From positions 5,942,001 to 6,006,000 of the forward strand of contig JADJBV010000001.1 in the NCBI GenBank assembly GCA_016703535.1: a stretch of DNA of 64,000 nucleotides. Direction: 5' to 3'. This stretch comes from Deltaproteobacteria bacterium (GTDB taxonomy: Bacteria; Myxococcota; Kuafuiibacteriia; Kuafuiibacteriales; Kuafuiibacteriaceae). This document shows, piece after piece, positions 16,555-48,944 of the stretch. Under the pieces are notes generated by a model. That model made no database searches. It was not told the origin of the DNA and saw only the letters and a program-made list of their open reading frames with translations. A program made the translations under genes and the position numbers. Within the stretch, counting starts at the first letter, position 1; each line of letters begins with the position of its first letter.

Positions 16555-19500
16555 GTGATTTGCTCGATGATCTTTTGTTCGATGAGTTCGCTGATGGAGC
16601 GAACCGTGCGGTGTTCGAAGAGCTCGTGGAGGGCCAACTCGACGCCGAAGAGGCGGCGCACCTCGGCGGTGAGCTGCACCGCCATCAACGAGTGGCCGCC
16701 CAACTCCAGGAAGTCGTCGTTGGCGCCGATCTGGTCGTAGCCCAAGGCCTTGACGAACAAGGCCGCGACCCGCTGCTCCGCGTCTCCTTCGGGCTGCACG
16801 AAGGGCGTGGAGAGCTCGGGCCGAGCTTGGGCGGGGCTGGCGCTCTTCACCTCCGGGGTGGCCACCTCCAGCTCGGTCAGATCGGCGGCCCGGGTGATCT
16901 CTTCCGGCGGGCGGTTCGAAACCACGAAGTGCGCCGGGGCCAGCGGCATCACCTCTTTGAGGAGCGCCATCGCGTCGGCCGGCCGGATCGCGTCCTCCAG
17001 GGCTCGCTGGATCTGGGGACGCAACCCCTCGGGCCACTCGGCCTCGACGGCCATGCCGACCTGAGACCAGGTGTCCCAAGCGATCGCCGAGATGGCGAGG
17101 GTGTCGTCGCTGGCGCCTTCGGCCAGGGCCTCGACCGCGGCGTGCCGGGCCCCGTAACGCCCCTGCCCCACCGACGGGTAGGAGGCGGAGATCGACGTGT
17201 TCAACCAGAGGCGCCGCACGCCAAACTCTCGGGCGGCGCCGATCCAGCCGCGGTGCTCCTGCAGGTGGGCCGCGACGTCGGCGGCCACCGCGACGGGCTC
17301 TTGTCCAAGCAACAGCCCGTGCCCCACCCCACCGCCGGCGTGCACCACCACCTCGATCGGCGCTCCAGCCTGCTGGGCCGCCGCCAAGATCGCCGCGGGC
17401 GAGTCGCGCTTCGGATCGTAACGCAGCAACTGAAAGGCGGGACCGTGGGCCTCGAGGGCCACCAAGCGCGCCTCTCGCCCCACCACCAGCGAAGCCCGAT
17501 CTTGTCGGGAGGTGCCGATCACCTGGTGGCCCTCCCGGAGCAATGCCTCGGCCCAGGTCGAGCCGATCCCGCCCAAGGCGCCGATGACCAGCACTCGGGT
17601 GGGCTCCTCGAGGAGCCGCGAGGCCTGGCCCGGCCGCGGCAACTCCACCAAAGACGGCGTAAACAAGCTGCGCCCCCGGAGAATCAACCGCTCGGCGGGG
17701 CGCAACGACGCGTCGATCACCCGACGACCCAGCCGCTCGGGTTCGCCTTGGTCGAGGTCGAGGAGCTGGAGCTGAAGACGCGGCTCCTCCAAGGTGAGGG
17801 CTCGGGCCAAGACCGCCAACGCTCGACCTTCGGGGCTGGGCCGATCTTCGCCGAGGGCCAAGTGAGCGCGGCGGGTGATCATCGAGACCCGCACCTTCCC
17901 CTCGGTCTGAGGAATGGCGGCGAGCTCGGAGGCCAGGGCCGCCGTCGCGTACAGCCCTTGGATGGCGGGCTCGAGGGCGCCTCCGCTGGACCAACAAGAG
18001 ATCACGTGTTGGGGCACCCGCAACATCGCCCGCAGATCGGCGACCAAGGCCCGGCGGTCTTCCGCGTTCCCGGGTCGCAGCCGGTACCGACCCCGCCCGG
18101 CCTTCTGGTACTCCGGGCCGAGCTCCGCTTGGCTCACCACCTGGCCGAGGGCGCTCAAGGCCTGGGCCAGAGCCTCTGCCAGCGGAGAGCCATCGTGCAG
18201 GAGCAACCACTGATGGCGCCCCGAGATCTGGAGGTGTTCAATCGCCGCGCCCTGGGCCTGCCACCCGGGGACGTAGGCGGAGAGTCGGCGCTCGGACCGC
18301 TGCGGCCGCGGCGTTTCGGTCCTCGGGCGCACCGGGCCCGACCAGTTGAAGGGGCGGCGATCCAAGGTGTAGCTGGGCAACACCTGCGAACGTCGTGGGC
18401 CCAGCTCGGCTTGGGCATGCACCGGCAGGCCCAACTCCCAGGCCCTGACCAAGGCCGACAGGAGGCCACGGCGTTCGGGTCGCGCGAAGGTCGGGACCGT
18501 GGCGGCCCGGTCGGTGAGCATTCGGCTCAGGACCTCACCCGGGCCAAGCTCGACGAAGATCCGCACGCCTTGGGTAAGGGCCAGCTCCGTCGCCGCCGAA
18601 AACCGCACCGGGCCGGCCGCCTGTTCGATCCAGTAGTCGGGCTGCCCCAGGCGCTCTGGGGTCAGACGTTCGGCGCGGCTGGTGGAGATCCACTCCAACG
18701 CCGGAGTTTGAAAGTGAAGGTCGGCGAGGCGGGTCGGCAGCTCCACCAGCGCGGCCGCCACCGAGGGGACGTGAAAGGCGTAGCGGCCGGGCAGCCGCAA
18801 AGCCGAGACCCCACAGTCGTTGAGGCGGAGGCGGAGCCGCTCGATGGCCGTAGGTTCGCCGGCGTACACCACCTGCTCCTCAGCGTTGATCGCGGCCAAG
18901 AAGATCCCGGGCTGGAGGAAGGTGCGGGCGTTCCGCTCCGGCAGACGCGCGACCAACATCGCACCTTCGGGGAGCCGGCCCAGGTCTCGGCCCCGGGCCA
19001 CCGACAAAGAGAGGCCCTCCTCGAGGGAAAGTGCGCCCGAGATCACCGCGGCCGCCAGCTCACCGACGCTGTGGCCCAACACCACCTCGGCCCGCAGTCC
19101 GTGGGCCTGCCACCAGGTCGCGGCGGCCACGGCCAACAAGACCAACCAGGGTTGTTCGGCGCGGGTGTCACCGACCCAGGGGCCGTGGGTGGTGGGCTCC
19201 AGGATCGACGGCAGCTCGGGCGCCAGCCGTGCCAGCGCCCGCGCCCCCTGCTCGAGCACCGGTCGGGTGATGGGGTCCTCGGCCAAGGTGGAGATCCAGG
19301 GCCCCAGATCGACGCCGGCTTGCCCGGGACACAAGAACGCCACCCGGCCAGCCACGGTGGCCTCGGGCTTGGCGCCCGACTTGAGCCAGGCCAGGGCCTC
19401 CTCGCGACTCGACACCACCGCACCTCGCCGCAGCCGGTGTTCCTGCCGATGCAGGTGCAGCTCAGCCAACAAGGTCGGCAACTCCGCCTCGGGCTGGTCG

Positions 19501-20879
19501 GCGATGGTCCGCTCGAGGGACTCGAGCCGCGCCGAAAACGCGGCGGGGGTGTGGCCCGAGACCAACAACGGCCAGGGCCCCGGACCCGCGACGCTTGCCG
19601 CAAGCGTGGGGCTGGGGGCCTCTTCGACGATCACGTGGACGTTGGTCCCGCCGATGCCAAAGGCGCTGACCCCGGCCCGCCGCGGCTCCGGACCCCGGGG
19701 CCAAGGGCGAGCTTCGGTCACCAGCTGCACCGGCGCAGAGGCCCAGTCGATCTTCGGGTTCGCGGCGCCCCCGTGCAGGGTCGCCGGGATGAGCTGGTGC
19801 TCCAAGGACAGGACGGTCTTGATCAGCCCCACCACACCCGCGGCAGCGTCCAAGTGCCCGAAGTTGCCCTTGAGGGAACCGACGCCACAGGCGCCGGGCC
19901 GGGTCGCGGGGGATCGGAGCGCTTGAGTGAGGGCCTCGATCTCGATCGGATCACCCAGGCTGGTGCCGGTCCCGTGGGCCTCGACGTAGCTGAGCTGCTC
20001 GGGGCCGAGGCCCGCGACCTGGAGCGCCCCGCGGATCACCTCGGCCTGGCCGGCGGGGCCGGGCGCGGTGTAACCCACCCGATCGCGGCCATCATTGTTG
20101 AGGGCCGAGCCTTGGATCACGCCCCAGATCCGATCCTTTTCGGCCAAGGCATCGGCCAAGCGACGCAGGACCACGACGCCGGCGCCGTTGCTGAAGACCG
20201 TGCCACGAGCGTCCGCGCCGAAGGGCCGGCAATACCCATCGGTCGAGCGAATGCCGTTGGCCTCGACGGGGTACGGCTGATCTTCCGGGAGCCCAATGGC
20301 CACGCCCCCAGCCAAGGCCAGATCGCAGTCGCCGAAGAGCAAGCTCTGACAGGCCAGGTGCACCGCGACCAAAGATGACGAGCACGCGGTCTGTACCCCC
20401 ACTGCTGGGCCTCGCAGCCCGAGCTGGTAGGCGACCCGAGTCGCCAGGTGGTCACTCTGGTTGCCCAAAAACGCCAGCGCCGGATCCGCGTCCCCGCCGC
20501 CGTCCAAGAGGTACCGCAAGAGGTAGGTGCTGGCGGCAGTGCCCCCAAACACCCCGACCACCTGAGAGGCCAGGGCCCGGGTGAGGCCCGCGTCGTCGAG
20601 GGCCGTCCAACACAACTCGAGGAAGAGTCGGTGTTGGGGATCCATGGCGATCGCCTCCGCCGCCGAGTAGCCAAAGAACGCGGCGTCGAAGTCGTAGGGA
20701 TCTTGGAGTTGGCCTCGAGAGCGGACCTGCTTTTGCCCCCCCTCACCCTCCTCGATGACCGGCGCGAAGCAATGCCAATCCTCTCGCAGCCTGGTCCAGA
20801 GCTCCTCTGGGCCACGGGCGCCAGGGGCCCGGGCGCCCAAGCCGACGATCGCGATCTGCAGTCCGTTGCCCTCACTCAC
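16551..20879 (-). CDS. Type I PKS module KS-AT-KR-ACP
   Basis: 1442 residues. KS: TACSSS (Cys about 165), EAHGTGT, NFGHLDAA. AT: GHSVGEL (about 603); its substrate loop reads RYAFHVPS, a mixture of the malonyl (HAFH) and methylmalonyl (YASH) signatures, so the extender is unclear. KR: VIGALGGIG (about 1100), then NTSISAS and GRYGARHA, giving catalytic Ser and Tyr; the usual LDD stereochemistry motif is absent. ACP: GGHSLMAVQL (about 1395). GTG at 20879 overlaps the stop of the preceding hydroxylase gene (GTGA) and places IAIVGLG of the KS near the N-terminus; the longer open frame to 21011 looks like shadow. It probably adds a beta-hydroxy ketide unit after the giant NRPS. Confidence 0.94.
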   Translation of the reverse strand: MSEGNGLQIAIVGLGARAPGARGPEELWTRLREDWHCFAPVIEEGEGGQKQVRSRGQLQDPYDFDAAFFGYSAAEAIAMDPQHRLFLELCWTALDDAGLTRALASQVVGVFGGTAASTYLLRYLLDGGGDADPALAFLGNQSDHLATRVAYQLGLRGPAVGVQTACSSSLVAVHLACQSLLFGDCDLALAGGVAIGLPEDQPYPVEANGIRSTDGYCRPFGADARGTVFSNGAGVVVLRRLADALAEKDRIWGVIQGSALNNDGRDRVGYTAPGPAGQAEVIRGALQVAGLGPEQLSYVEAHGTGTSLGDPIEIEALTQALRSPATRPGACGVGSLKGNFGHLDAAAGVVGLIKTVLSLEHQLIPATLHGGAANPKIDWASAPVQLVTEARPWPRGPEPRRAGVSAFGIGGTNVHVIVEEAPSPTLAASVAGPGPWPLLVSGHTPAAFSARLESLERTIADQPEAELPTLLAELHLHRQEHRLRRGAVVSSREEALAWLKSGAKPEATVAGRVAFLCPGQAGVDLGPWISTLAEDPITRPVLEQGARALARLAPELPSILEPTTHGPWVGDTRAEQPWLVLLAVAAATWWQAHGLRAEVVLGHSVGELAAAVISGALSLEEGLSLSVARGRDLGRLPEGAMLVARLPERNARTFLQPGIFLAAINAEEQVVYAGEPTAIERLRLRLNDCGVSALRLPGRYAFHVPSVAAALVELPTRLADLHFQTPALEWISTSRAERLTPERLGQPDYWIEQAAGPVRFSAATELALTQGVRIFVELGPGEVLSRMLTDRAATVPTFARPERRGLLSALVRAWELGLPVHAQAELGPRRSQVLPSYTLDRRPFNWSGPVRPRTETPRPQRSERRLSAYVPGWQAQGAAIEHLQISGRHQWLLLHDGSPLAEALAQALSALGQVVSQAELGPEYQKAGRGRYRLRPGNAEDRRALVADLRAMLRVPQHVISCWSSGGALEPAIQGLYATAALASELAAIPQTEGKVRVSMITRRAHLALGEDRPSPEGRALAVLARALTLEEPRLQLQLLDLDQGEPERLGRRVIDASLRPAERLILRGRSLFTPSLVELPRPGQASRLLEEPTRVLVIGALGGIGSTWAEALLREGHQVIGTSRQDRASLVVGREARLVALEAHGPAFQLLRYDPKRDSPAAILAAAQQAGAPIEVVVHAGGGVGHGLLLGQEPVAVAADVAAHLQEHRGWIGAAREFGVRRLWLNTSISASYPSVGQGRYGARHAAVEALAEGASDDTLAISAIAWDTWSQVGMAVEAEWPEGLRPQIQRALEDAIRPADAMALLKEVMPLAPAHFVVSNRPPEEITRAADLTELEVATPEVKSASPAQARPELSTPFVQPEGDAEQRVAALFVKALGYDQIGANDDFLELGGHSLMAVQLTAEVRRLFGVELALHELFEHRTVRSISELIEQKIIEQIT

Positions 20880-21618
20880 GGCCGACCTCCTTGCCGCGCT
20901 TGCCGATCCGCGACGTCCAAACGCGCCAACACCTTGCGCTCCAGCTCGGTGAGCTCTGGGTGCCAGATGTCCCAGACCAACACGACGCGGTCCGCCTTTC
21001 CTCGGTTCCAAGCCTCGTGCACGAAGCTGTCGTCGAAGATCAGCGCGCGGCCCGGATCCCAGGGGCGCAGCTCCTCACCCACGCGGATCCCGCAACCTTC
21101 GGGCACCACCAGCGGCAAGTGGCAGGTCAACACCACGTTGATGCCGCCGGTGTGGGGCTTGATGTGCGCCCCCGGCCGAAGCCTGGAGAAGAAACCTTGG
21201 CGAGGGCCGTGGGACGTCGAACGGAGAGCCCGGGCCGTGGCCGGGCAACGATCCGCGTTGCGCGCCAACCACTCGCCCCCCACGTAGAGCGGCAACACGT
21301 CCCAGCCTGGGTAGCCCGTGTCGTGGGTCCCCGGATCTTCGTACGGAGAAAAGCGAACCTCCTCGGACAAGGCCGCCTCCAGCTCGGCGCGGATCTGGGG
21401 CATCGCTTGCTCAAGGCCCCCGACCCACGCGAAGGTCGACGGATCCCACCAAGGGCGCGCGGTCAACCCGGGGAAGTAGAGCTGAGAGGCCTCCTGCAAC
21501 GGGTGCTCTTCAACGGCGACCTCCTTGCCGCGCATCACCCGCAGGAAGCGCTGTAGGCGCGCGCCCTCGACGCCGTGCAGTTGGTCGGCCAAGGCTTGCA
21601 TGGCGGATTCGAGCGCGG

Positions 21619-21622
<4 letters not shown>
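20876..21622 (-). CDS. Aspartyl/asparaginyl beta-hydroxylase family oxygenase
   Basis: 248 residues of the Asp_Arg_Hydrox family of Fe(II)/2-oxoglutarate dioxygenases. The first metal His lies in HIKPHTGG (residue about 148-155) and the second in DDSFVHEAWN (about 205-214), followed by VVLVWDIWHPELT, a strong family signature. Members hydroxylate the beta carbon of Asp/Asn-like residues. It is translationally coupled on both sides (ATGA with the giant NRPS, GTGA with the PKS), which argues that it modifies an amino acid held on this assembly line or the released product (inference). No A domain could be assigned to Asp by eye; modules 3, 5 and 7 remain candidates. Confidence 0.88.
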
Positions 21623-44796
<23,174 letters not shown>

Positions 44797-44841
44797 GATT
44801 CGCGATCCACAGGCCAATCGGGGCGCAGCGCGCCTGGCCTG

Positions 44842-45306
44842 CTAGTCGGCAAACTCGGCTTCAAGCGGCGTGGATCGGGAAGGCCCGCGCTGGATCGACC
44901 AACTCTTGATGCGCCAGCGCCCCTCGCGGCGGATCCACAAGGCGGTCACGAAGGCGAAGTTCCGCGGCCGAGGCGCGATGTCCCACGGCCAGTTTTGATC
45001 GAAGGCCAAGACCCGGGTGGTGCTCCGGATCTCACCGGAGGTGAGCTCGTCGAAGATCGGCGGGTTGTAAAGGTGGTGCACGAACAGGTGTTTGGGACCG
45101 GCGGCGTTGCCGCGCATGATCTGTTCGGCCTCTTCGAAGGACTGGACCCGGAAGATCGGATCACGCCCTTTGTATTCGATCACCTCCCAGATCGCGTCGG
45201 GCTCGAAGATGTCCCGGAGGTCTTGGGGTCGGCTGCTCTCGAGGGCCACGAAGTAGCGCGAGATGGACTCGGTGATCTGCAGGCGGTCGTCGACGGTGAT
45301 GGCCAT
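44842..45306 (-). CDS. SnoaL-like (NTF2-fold) protein
   Basis: 154 residues from ATG 45306, with GGAG about 9 bases upstream. The sequence is a small alpha+beta barrel of the SnoaL_4/NTF2 type: N-terminal helix ITESISRYFVALES, then DIFEPDAIWEV, then the mid-protein HLFVHHLYNPP, and the terminal strand pair ALWIRREGRWRIKSWSI. The fold hosts isomerases, cyclases, hydrolases and dehydratases as well as non-catalytic binding proteins, so the activity is not predictable. It lies 11 bp after mbtH and 45 bp before the giant NRPS, in the first positions of the operon, which argues for a pathway role. Confidence 0.8.
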   Translation of the reverse strand: MAITVDDRLQITESISRYFVALESSRPQDLRDIFEPDAIWEVIEYKGRDPIFRVQSFEEAEQIMRGNAAGPKHLFVHHLYNPPIFDELTSGEIRSTTRVLAFDQNWPWDIAPRPRNFAFVTALWIRREGRWRIKSWSIQRGPSRSTPLEAEFAD

Positions 45307-45317
45307 CTTGGTCTCCA

Positions 45318-45521
45318 CTACTGTCCGGCTGCGGCCATGGCCTTCCTCAAGGAGAGGGGCCGCATGTCGGTCCAAAGGGTCTTGATGCGTTCCAGGCAAT
45401 CCGCCTTGGGCGCCGGCTCACCGACCGCGCTCCACCCCAGCGGGAGAGGCCGCGCCGCGGGCCAGATCGAGTACTGTTCCTCGTGGTTGACGACGACGAG
45501 GTAGGGGACGTCCGCATCCAT
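45318..45521 (-). CDS. MbtH-like NRPS chaperone
   Basis: 67 residues, the standard MbtH length. The family signature is clear: NHEEQYSIWP, RPLPLGW and, near the C-terminus, WTDMRPLSLR. MbtH-like proteins bind the A domains of NRPSs and are needed for their solubility or activity. ATG 45521 with GGAG about 10 bases upstream is the only start that fits family length; the open frame to 45617 adds 32 unrelated residues. It is the first gene of the NRPS-PKS operon. Confidence 0.97.
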   Translation of the reverse strand: MDADVPYLVVVNHEEQYSIWPAARPLPLGWSAVGEPAPKADCLERIKTLWTDMRPLSLRKAMAAAGQ

Positions 45522-45546
45522 CTTCGGCTCCGTTGGCAACGCGCGA

Positions 45547-45599
45547 GGAGCCAGCGGCTCCGCGTCGCGATGATGTGTGTGAGGGTGCACGCAGCGTGC
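45547..45599 (-). promoter_or_regulatory. Two inverted repeats upstream of the mbtH operon
   Basis: GGAGCC-AGC-GGCTCC (45547-45561) and GCACGC-A-GCGTGC (45587-45599) are perfect 6-bp inverted repeats 26 and 66 bp before the mbtH start, inside the gap between mbtH and the divergent kinase gene. They could be operator half-sites or leader hairpins. No regulator gene lies in the operon. No convincing -35/-10 pair was found in the gap; the least GC-rich part is about 45655-45685. Confidence 0.35.
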
Positions 45600-45740
45600 C
45601 GGGGCGCGCTGGACCAACGCTGGGGCGCGTTCGGGCCCGAAGTCGTCTGGCCGAACTGAAGGGCCCTATCAGATTTGGACAAGGGGCCGGGGAAGCCTCT
45701 TGCCCCGAGGTCGGCCCGGATATACTCCCGCGGGACCCGG

Positions 45741-48700
45741 GTGATCGAGGACGAGCCAGAACCACCCGTCGCCGACGACGGGATCACCGATGACCTCGGC
45801 GAGATCGTCGGGGGTTACCGCCTCGAAGAGCGGATCGCCTCGGGCGGCATGGGCCACGTCTACGCGGCCACCCACACTCGGCTCAATCGCCGCGCCGCGA
45901 TCAAGGTGCTCAGCACCAAGTTCGCCAACGACGAAAGTGTGCTCTCTCGGTTTTACCACGAGGCGAAGATCGCCAACGACGTTCGTCACCCGAACATCAT
46001 CGACATCTTCGACTTCGTGGAGCTGAACGAACCGCGCCGAGTGGCGTGTGTGATGGAGCTGTTGAACGGACCTTCCCTGCGCCAGAGGTTGCGGAGCGCG
46101 CCTCTTTCGCCGCTGCAGGCGGGCAACGTGGTCCTGCAGATCTCGAGCGCGCTCCAGGCCGTCCACCAGCGGCAGGTCGTGCATCGGGATCTGAAGCCCG
46201 ACAACGTGGTGATCATCGGTGATCTGAGCGGCGACCTGGCCACGGTCCCCAGCGTCAAGTTGCTCGACTTCGGGATCGCCAAGTCCGAAGAGGGGGCGTC
46301 GGCCCACCGCACCAACACCGGCATCATGTTGGGCACGCCGGCCTACATGGCGCCCGGAGCAGATCGCGGGCGAAGGGATCGGCCCGGCCTCGGACGTCTA
46401 CGCGCTGGGCGAGCTGCTCTACGAGATGATCTGGAGCAAACGGCTCTTCCCCGGAAAGTCGCTGGAGGTGTTGCGCCGAAAGTTGGCCGCCACCGAACCC
46501 GACTGCAGCCTACCTCCGGGCACCCCCAGCGGCACTCGGCTGACCACCCTGATCCGGGCCTGCATCCAGAGCGATCCGCGGCGGCGCCCGTCACTGGCCA
46601 CCTTCAACGAAGGGATCGAAGCGCTGCGGGCCGAGTGGCTCAGCGGAGCGGGCAGCCCCACGCCGGCCCCCGGGGCGACCGCCCGAGAGTTGGCCACGGT
46701 GGATCTTTCGCCCCCACTGCCGTTGGGCCCGGGTGGCCCCCAACCCACCTTGGCCGCGCGACCGTGGGACGCGCCCGCCGCCGACTCGGCGTTGGGCTCG
46801 GCGTTGCGGAGTGGCCCTCCAATTTCGCCCGGGAGCACTCCGCCGGCCTCGGCGCCGTCGGCGCCCGCAGCCCCCGCTCCAGCCCCAGACGCCCCGATCC
46901 CACCGGCGCCTTCGCCGTTGGCGATGTTCGACCGGCCGCCCAACCGACCGCCGGTGTCGTCGTTGCCTCCAGCGCCGCTGCCGATCCCCGCGAGACAAAG
47001 TGCGCCGCCGCGGCGGTGGATGACCTACTTCTTGTCCGGCGTTTTGGTCCTGCTCTTGCCGTTGGTCTTTTCGGAGCGGCTGAGGGAGGAGGTGATCGGA
47101 GAGGCGATCGCCTTTGTGGCGCCGCGGCTGTTGGGCCCGGCGACCACCGTTCCCGCGCCACGCGCCGAAGACTGGGCCCGCTTGGACTCGATCTTGGCGA
47201 AGGTGCCGACCGACACGAGAGAGAGCCCCGAGGCCCTCTTGGTGCAGGCCCGAGTGGTGGCCCGGGCCGACCGACACCACGAATATCAAGAGGCCCTGCG
47301 GCAGATCACCCGAGCCCTCGCCCAACGCCCGCGCGATCCATCCTTGATGGCCGAGTGGGTGCGGGTGCTGGCGATCGCCCGGGGTTCGACCTTCAGCCAA
47401 GAAGATCGGTCCAACGCCGAGGCCTTGTTGTCGATCGCCAGCCTGTTGCGGCCCGAACTCCCCGGCCTCGACGGGGCCCGGGCCGAGCTGGCGTTGCGGG
47501 ATGGTCGAACGGCCGAGGCCGCCCGAAGAGCGCAAGCTGCCTTGCGAAAGATCCCCGACCAAGGGGCGGTGCGCCTGACCTTGGCCGAGGCCTGGAGCCA
47601 CACCGATCCCCAGCGAGCGTTGGCGGAGCTGGAGTTGGCCGAACGCACCGAACCCGGCCATCGCCGGGCCGATCGGATCTCGGCCAGGGCCCAAGCGAAG
47701 ATCGGCCGACCCCGAGCCGCCTTCGAACTCCTCCAGAAGCGGCTGAGGAGTGATCCCCGGAACGCCGCGGTCTTGACCTTGTACGGCGATCTCGAGCGGA
47801 TGGTCGGCAACCCCCAAAGGGCGCTGGCCCGATATGAAGCGGCGATCGCTGGAGAAGGTGAGCCCTGGCCCGCCAAGATCGCCCTCGGTTGGACTCACCT
47901 GGAGCTCCGCAACTTCGGCAAGGCGGAGGAGGTCTTCCTGGAGGCCACCAAGTCCGGCGTCGAGGGGACCAGCGCGCTGGCCGAGGCCCGGCTGGGGTTG
48001 GCCCGGGTGGCGTTGGCCCGAGGCGATCGGCTGGTGACCAACGAGCTCAAGGAGGCGCTGCAGCGGAGCAGTGATCCGGCGTCGCGTTTGGCCGCCGCCG
48101 AGATCTTGGCGGCCAGCGGGGCCTTCTCGACCGCCGAAGAGCTCCTCCGAACTTTGACGACGGATCCTCTCACCGCGCGCAGCGCTTGGTTGTTGCTCGC
48201 CAAGGCCGTCACCGCCCGAGCGGATGAAGAAGGCGCCGAAGAGGCTCGCAGCAAGGCGCTGGAGATCGCGCCTGGTGACCCGGTGCTGCGGGTCGTGTTG
48301 GGGGCCGCGGCGATGGAAAAAGGCCTGCATCCGCGGGCCCAGGAGCTGATCAAGGGCACGGCCCTCCGGGACCCGCGGGATCTCGCCGCCGAGTCCATCG
48401 ACGTTCGGGCCCCGCTCCCTCGGTTTCTGCTGGACGAGGTGAGCGCTCGCTGGAAGTTGGCCGGGCAAGATCCCACCCACGCGGCCCTCGCCGAAACGGC
48501 GCTGGCGATCTTGGCTCTGCATCAAGGTGGCCACCAAGACGCTCGTCAGTACGCCCGCCGTGCGGTGGAGCTCGATCCGACCGGCGCCCGAGGCGCCCGG
48601 GCGGTGTTGGTGCAGGCGGCCCTGAGCCAAGGCAACCCGGGTGAGGCCCTGGCCCAAGCGGAGTTGTGGTCCAAGCTCGACCCGGAGCTGACCGGACCTC

Positions 48701-48930
48701 ACCTTGGCCGGGCCCGGGCCCTCAGCCAACTCAACAAGAGGGAGGACGCCTTGATTGCCTACGAACGGGCCCTCCAGCTCGACCCCAGCCTATCGTTGGC
48801 GGCCTTGGAGCGACGGGCCCTCTTGGCCGCCAATGATCCCCGGGCCCTGGCCGAACTTTTGGGCAGCACCTTGAACGATCGGTTGGATTGGCCCGCGGCC
48901 CTGCGTCTGGCCTTTGCCCTCGGGCTTTGA
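45741..48930 (+). CDS. Ser/Thr kinase with TM helix and TPR sensor region, interrupted by a frameshift
   Basis: N-terminal Hanks-type kinase: GGYRLEERIASGGMGHVY (P-loop), VAIK-like AAIKVL Lys, HRDLKPDNVV catalytic loop, DFGIAKS and GTPAYMAP. At 46356-46357 one extra G in GCCCGGAGC breaks the frame exactly where MAPEQ is expected; in the next frame the C-lobe (SDVYALGELLYEM) continues without loss. A Pro/Ala-rich linker follows, then one TM segment (about 47022-47076) and a long TPR-like helical region to the stop. Removing one base gives a clean 1062-codon gene, so this is either a sequencing error or a very recent mutation. GTG 45741 is the chosen start; a TTG at 45675 is an alternative. Divergent from mbtH. 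Confidence 0.85.
46356..46357 (+). other. Single-base frameshift in kinase gene
   Basis: The run GCG CCC G GAG CAG needs one G removed to restore the conserved APEQ of subdomain VIII and the frame of the following 2.5 kb. No slippery heptamer or downstream pseudoknot was apparent. Confidence 0.85.
47532..47545. repeat. Palindrome copy 9
   Basis: Spacer CTGC, in the kinase TPR region; encodes AQAALR. Confidence 0.85.
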
Positions 48931-48944
48931 TCGGGCCGCGTCGA

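Noticed and set aside
16555..18210. N-terminal extension of the MIO lyase to 1064 residues
   Set aside because: The extra 552 residues are out-of-frame reading of the PKS gene; GTG 16554 with the GTGA overlap gives a normal-length enzyme.
19594..19612. CTTGC...GCAAG arrangement in the PKS gene
   Set aside because: Arms are in the reverse order and spacing differs, so it does not fit the motif.
16560..20378. Plus-strand open frame of 1272 codons opposite the KS-AT-KR-ACP gene
   Set aside because: Its translation has no known motif and is Arg/Gln/Gly/Pro rich, as expected for the antisense of a high-GC gene; the minus strand shows all PKS motifs.
46591..48729. Minus-strand 712-codon frame opposite the kinase TPR region
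   Set aside because: Gln/Gly/Arg-rich shadow; the plus strand has a TM helix and TPR-like pattern.
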